Shown here: piece after piece, positions 44,019-52,229 of the stretch
Position numbering within the stretch: position 1 is the stretch's first letter
Layout: each line of letters begins with the position of its first letter
Origin: Sulfurospirillum sp. UCH001
GTDB taxonomy: Bacteria > Campylobacterota > Campylobacteria > Campylobacterales > Sulfurospirillaceae
Assembly (NCBI RefSeq): GCF_001548035.1
Contig: NZ_AP014723.1
Coordinates: 1,240,001 to 1,304,000 of the forward strand
DNA: 64,000 bases
Reading direction: 5' to 3'
The notes under the pieces: generated by a model
Databases searched by the model: none
What the model was told of the DNA's origin: nothing
The model's input: only the letters and a program-made list of their open reading frames with translations
Translations under genes and position numbers: made by a program

Positions 44019-44851
44019 TGGCATTTAATTACGATAAATATCTACGTGTAGATAAAATGCCAACCTTATGGTGTTGGGGTTGCGGTGATGGTGTTATTTT
44101 AAAATCTGTGATTCGTGCTATCGATGCAATGGGTTGGGATATGAACGATGTATGTGTGGTTTCAGGTATCGGATGTAGTGGACGTTTTAGTTCATACATT
44201 GACTGTAACACAGTCCATACAACACATGGTCGTGCCATTGCATACGCAACAGGTATTAAGCTAGCAAACCCAGATAAACACGTCATCGTTGTAACAGGTG
44301 ATGGTGATGGTTTGGCAATTGGTGGTAACCATACCATTCATGGATGTCGTAGAAACATCGATCTTAACCATATTTTGATTAACAACTTTATCTATGGTTT
44401 AACAAATTCTCAAACCAGTCCAACAACACCTCAAGGTATGTGGACATCAACAGCAAATTACGGTAATGTTGATCCAACGTTTGATGCCGCAAAATTGGCT
44501 GATGCTGCAGGTGCAACCTTTGTTGCGCGTGAGTCTGTGTTAGATCCACAAAAATTAGAGAAAATGTTTGTAGCAGGTTTCTCACACAAAGGATATTCAT
44601 TCTTTGATGTATTCTCAAACTGCCATATCAACCTTGGACGTAAAAACAAAATGGGTGAAGCAGTTCAAAACCTTGCATGGATTGAAAATCGTATCGTAGG
44701 TAAAAAGAAGTTTGATCTCCTCAGTGATGAAGAGCGCGTAGGTAAATTCCCAACGGGTATCTTGAAGCAAGAAGAGGGCAAACTCGAATATTGTGAAGCG
44801 TATGACAAAGTTATCTACGCAGCACAAAATAAAACCACAGTACAGTTATAA
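44018..44851 (+). CDS. oorB: 2-oxoglutarate:acceptor oxidoreductase, beta subunit
   Basis: The 277-residue beta subunit binds thiamine diphosphate and magnesium, with VVTGDGDGLAIGGNH (GDG motif) followed by NNFIYGLTNSQTSP. The WCWGCGDGVILKS and VVSGIGCSGRF segments are typical of the family. It is coupled to oorA by a 1-nt overlap and followed 10 nt later by oorC. Confidence 0.95.
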   Translation: MAFNYDKYLRVDKMPTLWCWGCGDGVILKSVIRAIDAMGWDMNDVCVVSGIGCSGRFSSYIDCNTVHTTHGRAIAYATGIKLANPDKHVIVVTGDGDGLAIGGNHTIHGCRRNIDLNHILINNFIYGLTNSQTSPTTPQGMWTSTANYGNVDPTFDAAKLADAAGATFVARESVLDPQKLEKMFVAGFSHKGYSFFDVFSNCHINLGRKNKMGEAVQNLAWIENRIVGKKKFDLLSDEERVGKFPTGILKQEEGKLEYCEAYDKVIYAAQNKTTVQL

Positions 44852-44861
44852 GGAGCCCTTG

Positions 44862-45419
44862 ATGAGAAGACAATTACGTTTCGTAGGTGTAGGCGGTCAG
44901 GGTGTTATCTTGGCGGGTGAGATTTTAGCGGTTGCAAAGATCAAAGAAGGCGGGTATGGTGTTAAGGCATCAACTTATACCTCTCAAGTTCGTGGAGGGC
45001 CTACAAAGGTTGATATTTTGCTCGATGAGAGCGAGATTTTATTTCCTTATGCCAATGAGGGTGAAATTGAGTTTATGATCGCAACAGCGCAAGTAAGCTT
45101 CAATCAATTTAAAGATGGCGTAAAACCAGGCGGTATTATCGTTGTTGAGCCAAATCTCGTTAAGCCAACCGAAGATGATCGTAAAAAATGGAAAATCATC
45201 GAAATTCCATTGATTACCATTGCAAAAGAAGAGGTTGGTAATGTTATTACTCAGTCGGTTGTAGCACTTTCAATAACTGTTGAGATGACAAAGGTGCTTC
45301 CGCATGAACTTGTAAAAGAAGTTATGCTTTCAAAAGTTCCTGAAAAAGTACATCCAGAAAACAAAAAAGCATATGAACTTGGCGTTAAATACGCACAAGA
45401 GGCGCTTGCAAAACTCTAA
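44862..45419 (+). CDS. oorC: 2-oxoglutarate:acceptor oxidoreductase, gamma subunit
   Basis: The 185-residue gamma subunit begins RRQLRFVGVGGQGVILAGEIL and contains KASTYTSQVRGGPTKVDI, both standard for the gamma domain of 2-oxoacid oxidoreductases, which completes the CoA-binding catalytic unit. The ATG at 44862 follows AAGGAGCCCTTG. The frame runs upstream into oorB but that part is not family-like. A strong terminator follows. Confidence 0.95.
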   Translation: MRRQLRFVGVGGQGVILAGEILAVAKIKEGGYGVKASTYTSQVRGGPTKVDILLDESEILFPYANEGEIEFMIATAQVSFNQFKDGVKPGGIIVVEPNLVKPTEDDRKKWKIIEIPLITIAKEEVGNVITQSVVALSITVEMTKVLPHELVKEVMLSKVPEKVHPENKKAYELGVKYAQEALAKL

Positions 45420-45425
45420 AAATAG

Positions 45426-45455
45426 TAAGCTCTTTGGAACTTTCCAAAGAGCTTA
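45426..45455. terminator. Terminator of oorDABC (and of the convergent DsrE-like gene)
   Basis: 12-bp stem TAAGCTCTTTGG / CCAAAGAGCTTA with a short loop, followed by a T-rich stretch. It lies between convergent stops at 45419 and 45475. Confidence 0.88.
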
Positions 45456-45474
45456 ACTCTTTCTTCTTATCAAA

Positions 45475-45915
45475 TCAAAAACTAATATTACTAAACTCAG
45501 AATTTGTCAAACTTGCTGCAACCATAGGCGGTTTTGCAACGCTAATGCCTTCAACAAGTGCTGAAACGTCTTTCCCACTATTTGGTAAAAAGAGTGGGCA
45601 CACAGTTACATTTGCACCTGCTTTGATGAGACCTTGAAGTGCTGCTTTTGGGTTTGTAGCTGTTCCATCTGGTTTTTTCACTGTTTCTGCTGTAAAGTCT
45701 TTAAGAGCCAAGTTCCCTGCAGGACCACATAATGTGATGTTTAAAGCTTTCTTTTGGTCATTCAAAACACTACCACCTAGTACCATCCCCATCATTTGAG
45801 TTTGGGCATCTGCTGATGTCATTAGAACATTTAATCCTTTCAATTCCGCACTACACAAAAAGCTAGGGACTGCAATAGCAGCAACAAGTAAGGCACTCTT
45901 CGTAAATAGTCTCAT
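45475..45915 (-). CDS. Exported DsrE-like protein
   Basis: The 146-residue precursor has a clear Sec signal peptide (KSALLVAAIAVPSFLCSA, cleavage near residue 23). The mature part resembles the DsrE/DsrF-like fold: GLNVLMTSADAQTQMMGMVLG, then LNITLCGPAGNLALKDF, and LIKAGANVTVCPLFLPNSG with a conserved cysteine. Such proteins often take part in sulfur transfer, which would suit the respiratory lifestyle, but function here is inferred. AAGGGG precedes the ATG. The 5' leader holds a long hairpin. Confidence 0.75.
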   Translation of the reverse strand: MRLFTKSALLVAAIAVPSFLCSAELKGLNVLMTSADAQTQMMGMVLGGSVLNDQKKALNITLCGPAGNLALKDFTAETVKKPDGTATNPKAALQGLIKAGANVTVCPLFLPNSGKDVSALVEGISVAKPPMVAASLTNSEFSNISF

Positions 45916-45937
45916 GAATAACCCCTTAATAAGATGT

Positions 45938-45972
45938 ATAGATTAGCTTCAGTCATTATGAAGATAATCTAT
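45938..45972 (-). promoter_or_regulatory. Long hairpin in the 5' leader of the DsrE-like gene
   Basis: ATAGATTA / TAATCTAT and CTTC / GAAG pair with one mismatch around a 9-nt loop. It sits between the likely -10 box (45977-45982) and the start codon, at what should be the extreme 5' end of the transcript. Confidence 0.6.
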
Positions 45973-45976
45973 AACA

Positions 45977-45982
45977 ATTATA
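45977..45982 (-). promoter_or_regulatory. Likely -10 box of the DsrE-like gene
   Basis: TATAAT on the minus strand, directly upstream of the leader hairpin. Confidence 0.5.
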
Positions 45983-46034
45983 ATCTAAATATATCTAAAT
46001 TATAGATGAGAAGACGGGTGGAAGAATAGGTATG

Positions 46035-46334
46035 TTAGAAAAACAACCACACAAGTAACACAATGCCAATACTAAGGTTCAACCAACTGACACCATCCTC
46101 AAAAAGCTTGATGAGGAGTTCATAGTTATAGCGTTCTAGGGTTGCAGGATGTAAACTTAGTGCATTTTGCGCATAGTGCACAATGTCAGATGCCCAAAAA
46201 TAGGCAATGATTTCAGGAGCGATGAAAAAGAGTATAACGCCTAAGATTCCCCAAAGAGATTTTTCGGGTTTCATATCGGAAAGTACTTTTTTTGTCGCAG
46301 GATGTCGTACAATTTTCTGGAGTTTTTCTCTCAC
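46035..46334 (-). CDS. Small two-helix membrane protein, unknown function
   Basis: I do not recognise this 99-residue protein. It has a basic N-terminus (KLQKIVRHPATKKVL), a membrane segment SLWGILGVILFFIAPEIIAYFW (cited here as starting SLWGILGVILFFIAP), a soluble middle (YAQNALSLHPATLERYNYEL), and a second hydrophobic segment at the extreme C-terminus (LNLSIGIVLLVWLFF). It could sit as a hairpin in the inner membrane. It starts with ATG at 46334 just downstream of the tRNA-Gly gene on the same strand, so it may be read through from the tRNA promoter. Confidence 0.65.
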   Translation of the reverse strand: MREKLQKIVRHPATKKVLSDMKPEKSLWGILGVILFFIAPEIIAYFWASDIVHYAQNALSLHPATLERYNYELLIKLFEDGVSWLNLSIGIVLLVWLFF

Positions 46335-46360
46335 TAAAAGACCTTTGGGAAGTTGAAATG

Positions 46361-46435
46361 TGGAGCGGGTGACGGGAATCGAACCCGCTACTTTCAGCTT
46401 GGGAAGCTAACACTCTACCGATGAGTTACACCCGC
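46361..46435 (-). tRNA. tRNA-Gly (anticodon CCC)
   Basis: The minus strand folds as a full cloverleaf. The acceptor stem is GCGGGTG / CACCCGC with discriminator U and an encoded CCA. The D-stem is ACTC / GAGT, the anticodon stem TTAGC / GCTGA, and the loop TTCCCAA gives anticodon CCC. The T-arm has the GTTCGAT core (GCGGG TTCGATT CCCGT). Length is 75 nt including CCA. CCC reads the GGG glycine codon. Confidence 0.95.
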
Positions 46436-46448
46436 ATTTAAAAGTGGC

Positions 46449-46454
46449 ATTATA
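46449..46454 (-). promoter_or_regulatory. Likely -10 box of tRNA-Gly
   Basis: TATAAT on the minus strand, 14 nt before the tRNA 5' end. Confidence 0.6.
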
Positions 46455-46491
46455 GCACACTCATCTTTTGCTGGCACACAAAACGTTGATA

Positions 46492-46517
46492 TGTAAAAGT
46501 AAACTTTAGCTTTTACA
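46492..46517. promoter_or_regulatory. Inverted repeat in the fumC upstream region
   Basis: TGTAAAAG-N10-CTTTTACA, 74 nt before the fumC ATG and upstream of a possible extended -10 (TGCCATAAT). It may be an operator. Identity of the regulator is unknown. Confidence 0.45.
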
Positions 46518-46590
46518 GATAGTTTTAAAAGTGTTATTTTTTTCAAACTTTGCTGTGCCATAATGACCCAAATATTATCAAGGAGTCATT

Positions 46591-47982
46591 ATGGAGTATA
46601 GAATTGAAAAAGATACGATGGGTGAGATAAAAGTTCCTAATGATCGTTACTGGGGTGCACAAACAGAACGTAGCCTAGAAAATTTTAGAATAGGCACTGA
46701 AAAGATGCCAAAAGAGCTCATTCGTGCATTTGCACTTTTAAAACGCTCTTTGGCTGTCGTCAATCAAAAATTAAACAAACTCGATACCAAAAAAGCAAAT
46801 GCCATCATACAAGCGTGCGATGAAATTCTAGCAGGAAAATTTGATGGCGAGTTCCCTCTTGCTATCTGGCAGACAGGAAGCGGCACACAGACCAATATGA
46901 ACCTCAATGAAGTGATCGCCAATCGTGCCACAGAGATATTGGGTGGTGACTTTAGAAAAGAGAAATTAATTCATCCAAATGACCATGTCAATATGTCTCA
47001 AAGCTCAAACGATACCTTCCCAACAGCAATGCACATCGCAAGTGTCATTGAAATCGAAGAACAATTGCTTCCTTCATTAGAAAAACTCAAAGAAGCGCTT
47101 GAGCTCAAAGAAAAAGAGTTTGCAGGCATCATCAAAATAGGACGTACACACTTACAAGATGCGACACCTCTTACCTTAGGGCAAGAATTTAGTGGGTATC
47201 GCAGTATGCTAGAACACTCAGCCTCTCATATCTTGCAAGCCCTGGAGTCTTTACGTGAACTTGCCATTGGTGGAACGGCTGTTGGAACAGGTCTCAATGC
47301 GCATCCAAAGCTGAGTGAGTTTGTGAGTGAAGAGCTCAGTAAGCTTACGGGAAAAGCATTTATCTCTGCCCCCAATAAATTTCATGCCCTCACATCGCAT
47401 GATGCTTTAGTATTTGCCAGTGGCGCAAATAAGGGCTTAGCCGCAAACTTGATGAAAATAGCCAATGACATAAGATGGCTAGCTTCTGGACCAAGATGTG
47501 GTATAGGTGAACTTTCGATTCCTGAGAATGAACCGGGTAGCTCCATTATGCCAGGTAAAGTCAATCCAACGCAAGCTGAAGCAGTGACGATGGTTGCGTG
47601 TCAAGTGTTTGGCTCGGATGCTGCCATTGCTTTTGGTGCAAGTCAAGGTAATTTTGAACTCAATGTCTTCAAACCTGTCATCATCCTCAACTTTTTGCAA
47701 CAAGTAAGACTGCTTGCAGATGTGATGGAGTCATTTCGTATTCATTGTGTGGAAGGCATTGAAGCCAATAGCGAGAAGATAGCACATAACCTGCACAACT
47801 CGTTGATGCTTGTAACCGCACTCAATCCTTACATCGGTTATGAAAACGCCGCAAAAGTCGCAAAATTAGCGCATAAAGAGCATTTGAGTCTTAAAGAAGC
47901 GTGCGTCAAGCTTTCACTTTTAAGTGCTGAAGAGTTTGATCGTTATGTTATTCCTGCTGAGATGATTCATCCTAAAGAGTAA
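46591..47982 (+). CDS. fumC: Fumarate hydratase, class II
   Basis: FumC hydrates fumarate to malate, and this oxygen-tolerant iron-free class is a homotetramer. The 463-residue protein has [73 protein letters not shown], and the fumarase/aspartase signature [22 protein letters not shown] precedes the ATG. It joins the malate dehydrogenases and succinyl-CoA synthetase found earlier in the window as part of the TCA set. Confidence 0.96.
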   Translation: MEYRIEKDTMGEIKVPNDRYWGAQTERSLENFRIGTEKMPKELIRAFALLKRSLAVVNQKLNKLDTKKANAIIQACDEILAGKFDGEFPLAIWQTGSGTQTNMNLNEVIANRATEILGGDFRKEKLIHPNDHVNMSQSSNDTFPTAMHIASVIEIEEQLLPSLEKLKEALELKEKEFAGIIKIGRTHLQDATPLTLGQEFSGYRSMLEHSASHILQALESLRELAIGGTAVGTGLNAHPKLSEFVSEELSKLTGKAFISAPNKFHALTSHDALVFASGANKGLAANLMKIANDIRWLASGPRCGIGELSIPENEPGSSIMPGKVNPTQAEAVTMVACQVFGSDAAIAFGASQGNFELNVFKPVIILNFLQQVRLLADVMESFRIHCVEGIEANSEKIAHNLHNSLMLVTALNPYIGYENAAKVAKLAHKEHLSLKEACVKLSLLSAEEFDRYVIPAEMIHPKE

Positions 47983-47993
47983 AACGAAAAAGG

Positions 47994-48016
47994 GTAGCGA
48001 CAGAGTTTGTCGCTAC
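47994..48016. terminator. Terminator between fumC and the convergent tolC-like gene
   Basis: 9-bp stem GTAGCGACA / TGTCGCTAC with a 5-nt loop. An A-rich stretch on the left acts as the T-tract for the leftward gene. Confidence 0.85.
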
Positions 48017-48019
48017 ACC

Positions 48020-49321
48020 TTAATACTGCAGAAGTGCTTTTTTCTCAAAAACATTCCATCCACACTCTAGCCATAAACGGGCACTTTGATTAAAAAGTTC
48101 ACTCTGTAATGTTGCTACTTTAGCTTTCGCACTGGCCAGATTTGCAATGGCACGGCTGAGTTCATCTGCACTAATAAGTTGGTTATCGAAGCGTCCTTGT
48201 GTGAGATGGGTATAGGATTCGCTCGCTTTGGCTTCTAGAAGCGCACTTTGGAGTTTTGCTTCAAAGGTTTTGAGTTCAAGTCCAGTATTTTCTACCTCTA
48301 AGCTCACTTGTTGTTTATACTCTTCTAGATTGAAAAAAGCTGACATTTTAGCAGCTCTTGCGGCATCGATAGCATGAGCATCACTGAAGCCATTAAAAAG
48401 ATTCCATGATGCGCTGATGCCTACATAGCTTTTATCGGCATTGGTATAGCCATCGCCATTGAGCTCTAAAGAGTCTCCTTGACGTTTGGCAACGCCTACA
48501 AGGGCAATATTAGGATAATTTTTACTTTTTGCAAGTTCTATAGTGCTTTGCGCTACATCAATGGTTTTTGCCATCGCTTGTAGATCTTCACGCTCATTAA
48601 GTGCTATCGTTGTTACTTCACTCAGCTCTGGAGTATCAAACGCTTTGAGTGAGGTGGATTGTACGGTTTCAATTTTGGTATTGAGAATGTAAGAGAGTTG
48701 ATTAAGAAGTTGTTGTCTCTGATTTTGGTGGTGGAGGATTTGTGCATCAATGTCATATTTTTTTGCCTCAATAGCGTAGAGTTCGCTTTGTGCTAAAAGA
48801 CCATTGTCATAAAACCCTTTAGCTTTTTTATACGATTGATTGATAGCAGATTGTGAACTTTGAAGCGCTTCTATCACTTTTTCTTCTGCGATGATGGTAC
48901 TATAAAGCTGTGTAACATGCATAGCAAGGTTTCGTTTGAGATTGGTCATTTTTAGAGAAGCTTGTTCACTCTCCAGTTTGGCTTTATCGATGCTCGCTGA
49001 AATAGCAAAGCCCGTAAATAGGGGGTAACTTAAAATAAGTGCGCCTTCAAGATGTTTACGTGTTCCGACATTTGCTGTTGTTGCTGGAAAGGAAGGCAGA
49101 TGCAGTGACATATTGGGAATTTCATTAAACTCAATAGCACTGAGCGTTGCATCAAGAGAAGGAAGGTTCTTACCTTGTGCGGCAAGATAGAGTGACTGGG
49201 ATGCACTCTCTAACTCTTTGGCACTTTTATAGCTGTTATTTTTTTCAAGTAAATTCAAAAGCTCGGTATACGTTTGTGCACTAAGACACAAAGGCAGAAG
49301 AAAAAGGAGTAAATGTCGCAT
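48020..49321 (-). CDS. TolC family outer membrane efflux protein
   Basis: The 433-residue precursor has a signal peptide (RHLLLFLLPLCLSAQ) and the two-fold repeated alpha-helical barrel organisation of TolC. Segments such as YPLFTGFAISASIDKAKLES, and later SWNLFNGFSDAHAIDAARAA, carry the family's paired LFxG signature that marks each repeat. It forms the outer-membrane channel for a tripartite pump. The divergent HlyD/ABC-2 operon starting at 49451 is the obvious partner. The start ATG at 49321 follows CAAGGACG. Confidence 0.9.
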   Translation of the reverse strand: MRHLLLFLLPLCLSAQTYTELLNLLEKNNSYKSAKELESASQSLYLAAQGKNLPSLDATLSAIEFNEIPNMSLHLPSFPATTANVGTRKHLEGALILSYPLFTGFAISASIDKAKLESEQASLKMTNLKRNLAMHVTQLYSTIIAEEKVIEALQSSQSAINQSYKKAKGFYDNGLLAQSELYAIEAKKYDIDAQILHHQNQRQQLLNQLSYILNTKIETVQSTSLKAFDTPELSEVTTIALNEREDLQAMAKTIDVAQSTIELAKSKNYPNIALVGVAKRQGDSLELNGDGYTNADKSYVGISASWNLFNGFSDAHAIDAARAAKMSAFFNLEEYKQQVSLEVENTGLELKTFEAKLQSALLEAKASESYTHLTQGRFDNQLISADELSRAIANLASAKAKVATLQSELFNQSARLWLECGWNVFEKKALLQY

Positions 49322-49400
49322 GAAACGTCCTTGCGAAAGATCATGATTTCAAAATTTATAGTATTGCTTATCCTATTAATTTGCTCTTAATTAGGTAAAA

Positions 49401-49420
49401 ATATAACAAATAAGTTATAT
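49401..49420. promoter_or_regulatory. Operator-like palindrome overlapping the efflux operon promoter
   Basis: ATATAAC-AAATAA-GTTATAT. Its right end overlaps a TATAAT (49418-49423) in front of the HlyD gene. The position suits a repressor controlling the pump. No regulator gene lies alongside. Confidence 0.5.
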
Positions 49421-49450
49421 AATAAACTACTCTTCATCCAAGGAGCGTGT

Positions 49451-50608
49451 ATGTTAGAACAAATTAAACAGTATCGTTTAGGTGTGGCTATCTTAGCCTT
49501 GGTCGTCATTGCATTAGGACTCATCGTCAATAAACTGAGTGCTCCTACATTAGCCGCCAATCTGGTGCAAGGTTCAGGTCGTATGGATGGCGATTTGATC
49601 AATCTTAATGCTAAGTACGCTGGGCGCATTGCATCTTTAAATATAGAAGAAGGGCAGCGTGTATCGGTAGGGCAGAGTATTGCTGTGCTTTCAAGCGAAG
49701 AGTATGAGGCACAAAAAGCCCAAATTGAAGCGCAAATCACTGCGAGAGAACAAGAGCTAAGCGCTAAAGAAACGGAGCTAGAGATTGCTTCTAAAACCAT
49801 TCCTGAAACACTCTCAAAAGCAAAAGCAAATCTTTCCATTAAAAATCATCAGCGTGAAGAATTAAACAAAAGTATTGCTTCACAAACGAGTGTTCTTTCA
49901 CAAGACAAGCGTGATTTAGAACGTATGAAAAATCTTTATGAGCAAAATCTTATTGAAAAACGACAAGTTGAAGTCGCAGCTTTGAAACATCAAACCAGTA
50001 GTGATCTTCTAGCAGGCTTAGAGCAAAAACGTGAGCAGATGAATCAGCTCATTCGTGTTGCTGAAAGTGAATTGATAGAAGCAACTGCTCATCAAAAAAC
50101 ATTGTATGCCATGAGCCAAGGGATTGAAGCGTTAAAGTCCTCTCTTAAAGCTTTAAAAGCTTCAAAAACTCAAATAGAAGCAGTCTTAAATGAGATGACA
50201 CTGCGCTCATCTATCGATGGAGTAGTCGTGGAAAAAATAGCCAATCAAGGTGAAGTTATAGGGGCTGGAAGTGTTGTTGCGACCTTGCTCGATCCAAACT
50301 CACTCTATCTTAAAATTTTCATCGATACCAAGCAAAATGGAAATCTTCATGTGGGGAATGATGCAGTCATCTTTTTAGATGGAAAACCCAATGAAGCCAT
50401 TCCTGCGAAGGTTATACGTATAGAACAAAAGGCAGAGTTTACTCCTAAAGAGGTCAGTGTGCCCAGTGATCGTATACAGAGAGTTTTTGCTCTGCACATT
50501 AAACCACTTTCTCCTCAAACAACCCTAAAACTGGGTATTCCTGCTGTGGGTGTTGTCTCTATGGATGGAAAAGGGTTACCAAAGAGTTTGAAAAACGTTC
50601 CAGAATGA
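49451..50608 (+). CDS. HlyD/EmrA-type membrane fusion protein
   Basis: The 385-residue adaptor has one N-terminal membrane helix (GVAILALVVIALGLIVNKL), a biotinyl-lipoyl half (GRIASLNIEEGQRVSVGQ), and a long coiled-coil hairpin (about residues 90-245, rich in Glu, Lys, Gln, Leu). The second lipoyl half follows (MTLRSSIDGVVVEKIANQGE), then a beta-barrel region. It resembles the YbhG-type subunit of ABC exporters. It links the inner-membrane ABC-2 transporter to the TolC-like channel encoded divergently. AAGGAGCGTGT precedes the ATG, and the stop is 7 nt before the ATPase gene. Confidence 0.92.
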   Translation: MLEQIKQYRLGVAILALVVIALGLIVNKLSAPTLAANLVQGSGRMDGDLINLNAKYAGRIASLNIEEGQRVSVGQSIAVLSSEEYEAQKAQIEAQITAREQELSAKETELEIASKTIPETLSKAKANLSIKNHQREELNKSIASQTSVLSQDKRDLERMKNLYEQNLIEKRQVEVAALKHQTSSDLLAGLEQKREQMNQLIRVAESELIEATAHQKTLYAMSQGIEALKSSLKALKASKTQIEAVLNEMTLRSSIDGVVVEKIANQGEVIGAGSVVATLLDPNSLYLKIFIDTKQNGNLHVGNDAVIFLDGKPNEAIPAKVIRIEQKAEFTPKEVSVPSDRIQRVFALHIKPLSPQTTLKLGIPAVGVVSMDGKGLPKSLKNVPE

Positions 50609-50615
50609 GACCATC

Positions 50616-52229
50616 ATGGAATTGAATGTTGAAAATGTCAGGGTTTATCATAAAAAAAGCTTGGGAATTGAAAACGCAAGCTTATCTGCAAAAGAGGGCG
50701 AAATCATTGGGTTTATCGGTGCAGATGGTGCTGGGAAAAGCTCACTGATTCACGCCATTGCAGGGGTCATCCCTTTTGAAGGTAATGTCACATTCGATGG
50801 TGTGACGTATCATTCTCCCAAAGAAGCGGAACCACTCAAATCTTCTATTGGTTTAATGCCTCAAGGTATTGGACTCGTACTTTATGATCTGCTCTCTGTT
50901 GATGAACATTTACGTTTTTTTGCCAATATTCACAACATCAAACAAGATGCGGCATTTGAAGCCTATAAACTACGTCTTTTAAAAATGGCGGGTTTAGATG
51001 CTTTTCAAGATAGACAAGCAGGTAAACTCAGTGGTGGTATGATGCAAAAGCTCTCACTCATTTGCACCTTATTGCATCGTCCAAAATTGCTTCTTTTGGA
51101 TGAACCAACCACAGGTGTTGATCCACTGAGCCGCATCGAGCTTTGGGAAATTCTGGATGAAATACGCAAAAGCGAAGGAACCATTTCGATCATCAGTACA
51201 GCGTATATGCAAGAAGCCGCAAAGATGGATAAGATCTTGCTCTTTGATGAGCAAGAGATCATCGCACAAGGTACGTCAAGCGAACTTATAAACTCTGTTC
51301 GCTCTATGAGTTATATTGAAAATGTTCAAACAAAAGAGTCTTGTATTCATACACTTCATGCAACCTATTGTTTAGCTCCATTAGAAGCTGAACACATTGA
51401 GCCAAGCCTTGAAGCACTCTTTTTTGTCAATGCCCTTCAAAAGGGCAGAAAAATGCCACTGATTGAGATAACACCAAAAGAGCAAACGATTGATCTACCT
51501 AATATCGTTATGGAAGCAAAGGGGCTTACCAAGGTTTTTGGCAGTTTTGTTGCGAATGAAAATGTCGATATGACACTCCATAAAGGTGAAATTTTAGGCC
51601 TATTAGGAGCAAACGGTGCAGGGAAAACGACGTTCATCAAGATGCTTTTAGGGCTTTATCCTATTGATGGGGGAGAACTTACACTGCTTGGAAAAACCAT
51701 TCAAACGCAAGAAGACCGACAAGCTCTTAAAGCGAGCATTGGTTATGTCAGCCAGCATTTTGCTCTGTATAATGATATGAGTGTAGAGGAGAATTTACTC
51801 TATTTTGCCTCTATGCGAGGCATCGCTTTGGATGTTGCAAAAAGTCGCATTTCTCGTTATGCCCTAGAATTGGGCTTTGATGAGTACTTAAATGCTATGC
51901 CTCATGAGTTGCCTTTAGGAATCAATCAGCGTTTTTCTTTGGCTTCTGCTTTGTTGCATGAGCCTGTTATTTTATTTTTGGATGAGCCAACCTCGGGCGT
52001 AGATGCTATCGCAAGGGCTAAATTTTGGGAACTACTTAAAGCACTGAAAGAGCGCTGGGAAATTTCTATCTTAATTACCACACACTACATGAGCGAAGCA
52101 GAGTTTTGTGACCGTGTTGTTCTACTCAAACAGGGGAAAAAGATCGCCGATCATGCCCTTGAAGAGTTTTACGCAAAGCATCCTCATGCAAAAAGCTTTG
52201 AGGAGATTTTCTTGGAGTACTACCGATGA
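50616..52229 (+). CDS. ABC transporter ATP-binding protein with two fused nucleotide-binding domains
   Basis: The 537-residue protein contains two ABC domains in tandem. The first has the Walker A GADGAGKSS, signature LSGGMMQK and Walker B LLLLDEPTTG. The second has GANGAGKTT, a degenerate signature LPLGINQR, and LFLDEPTSG. The fused arrangement and the two following permeases match the YbhF type of drug or lipid exporters. The unusual second signature suggests one of the two ATP sites may be weak. Its stop overlaps the next gene by 4 nt (ATGA). Confidence 0.93.
   Translation: MELNVENVRVYHKKSLGIENASLSAKEGEIIGFIGADGAGKSSLIHAIAGVIPFEGNVTFDGVTYHSPKEAEPLKSSIGLMPQGIGLVLYDLLSVDEHLRFFANIHNIKQDAAFEAYKLRLLKMAGLDAFQDRQAGKLSGGMMQKLSLICTLLHRPKLLLLDEPTTGVDPLSRIELWEILDEIRKSEGTISIISTAYMQEAAKMDKILLFDEQEIIAQGTSSELINSVRSMSYIENVQTKESCIHTLHATYCLAPLEAEHIEPSLEALFFVNALQKGRKMPLIEITPKEQTIDLPNIVMEAKGLTKVFGSFVANENVDMTLHKGEILGLLGANGAGKTTFIKMLLGLYPIDGGELTLLGKTIQTQEDRQALKASIGYVSQHFALYNDMSVEENLLYFASMRGIALDVAKSRISRYALELGFDEYLNAMPHELPLGINQRFSLASALLHEPVILFLDEPTSGVDAIARAKFWELLKALKERWEISILITTHYMSEAEFCDRVVLLKQGKKIADHALEEFYAKHPHAKSFEEIFLEYYR

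Noticed and set aside
45434-45637. Small plus-strand frame near the oorC terminator
   Set aside because: It lies opposite the DsrE-like gene and begins in the terminator hairpin; no ribosome binding site or family features.
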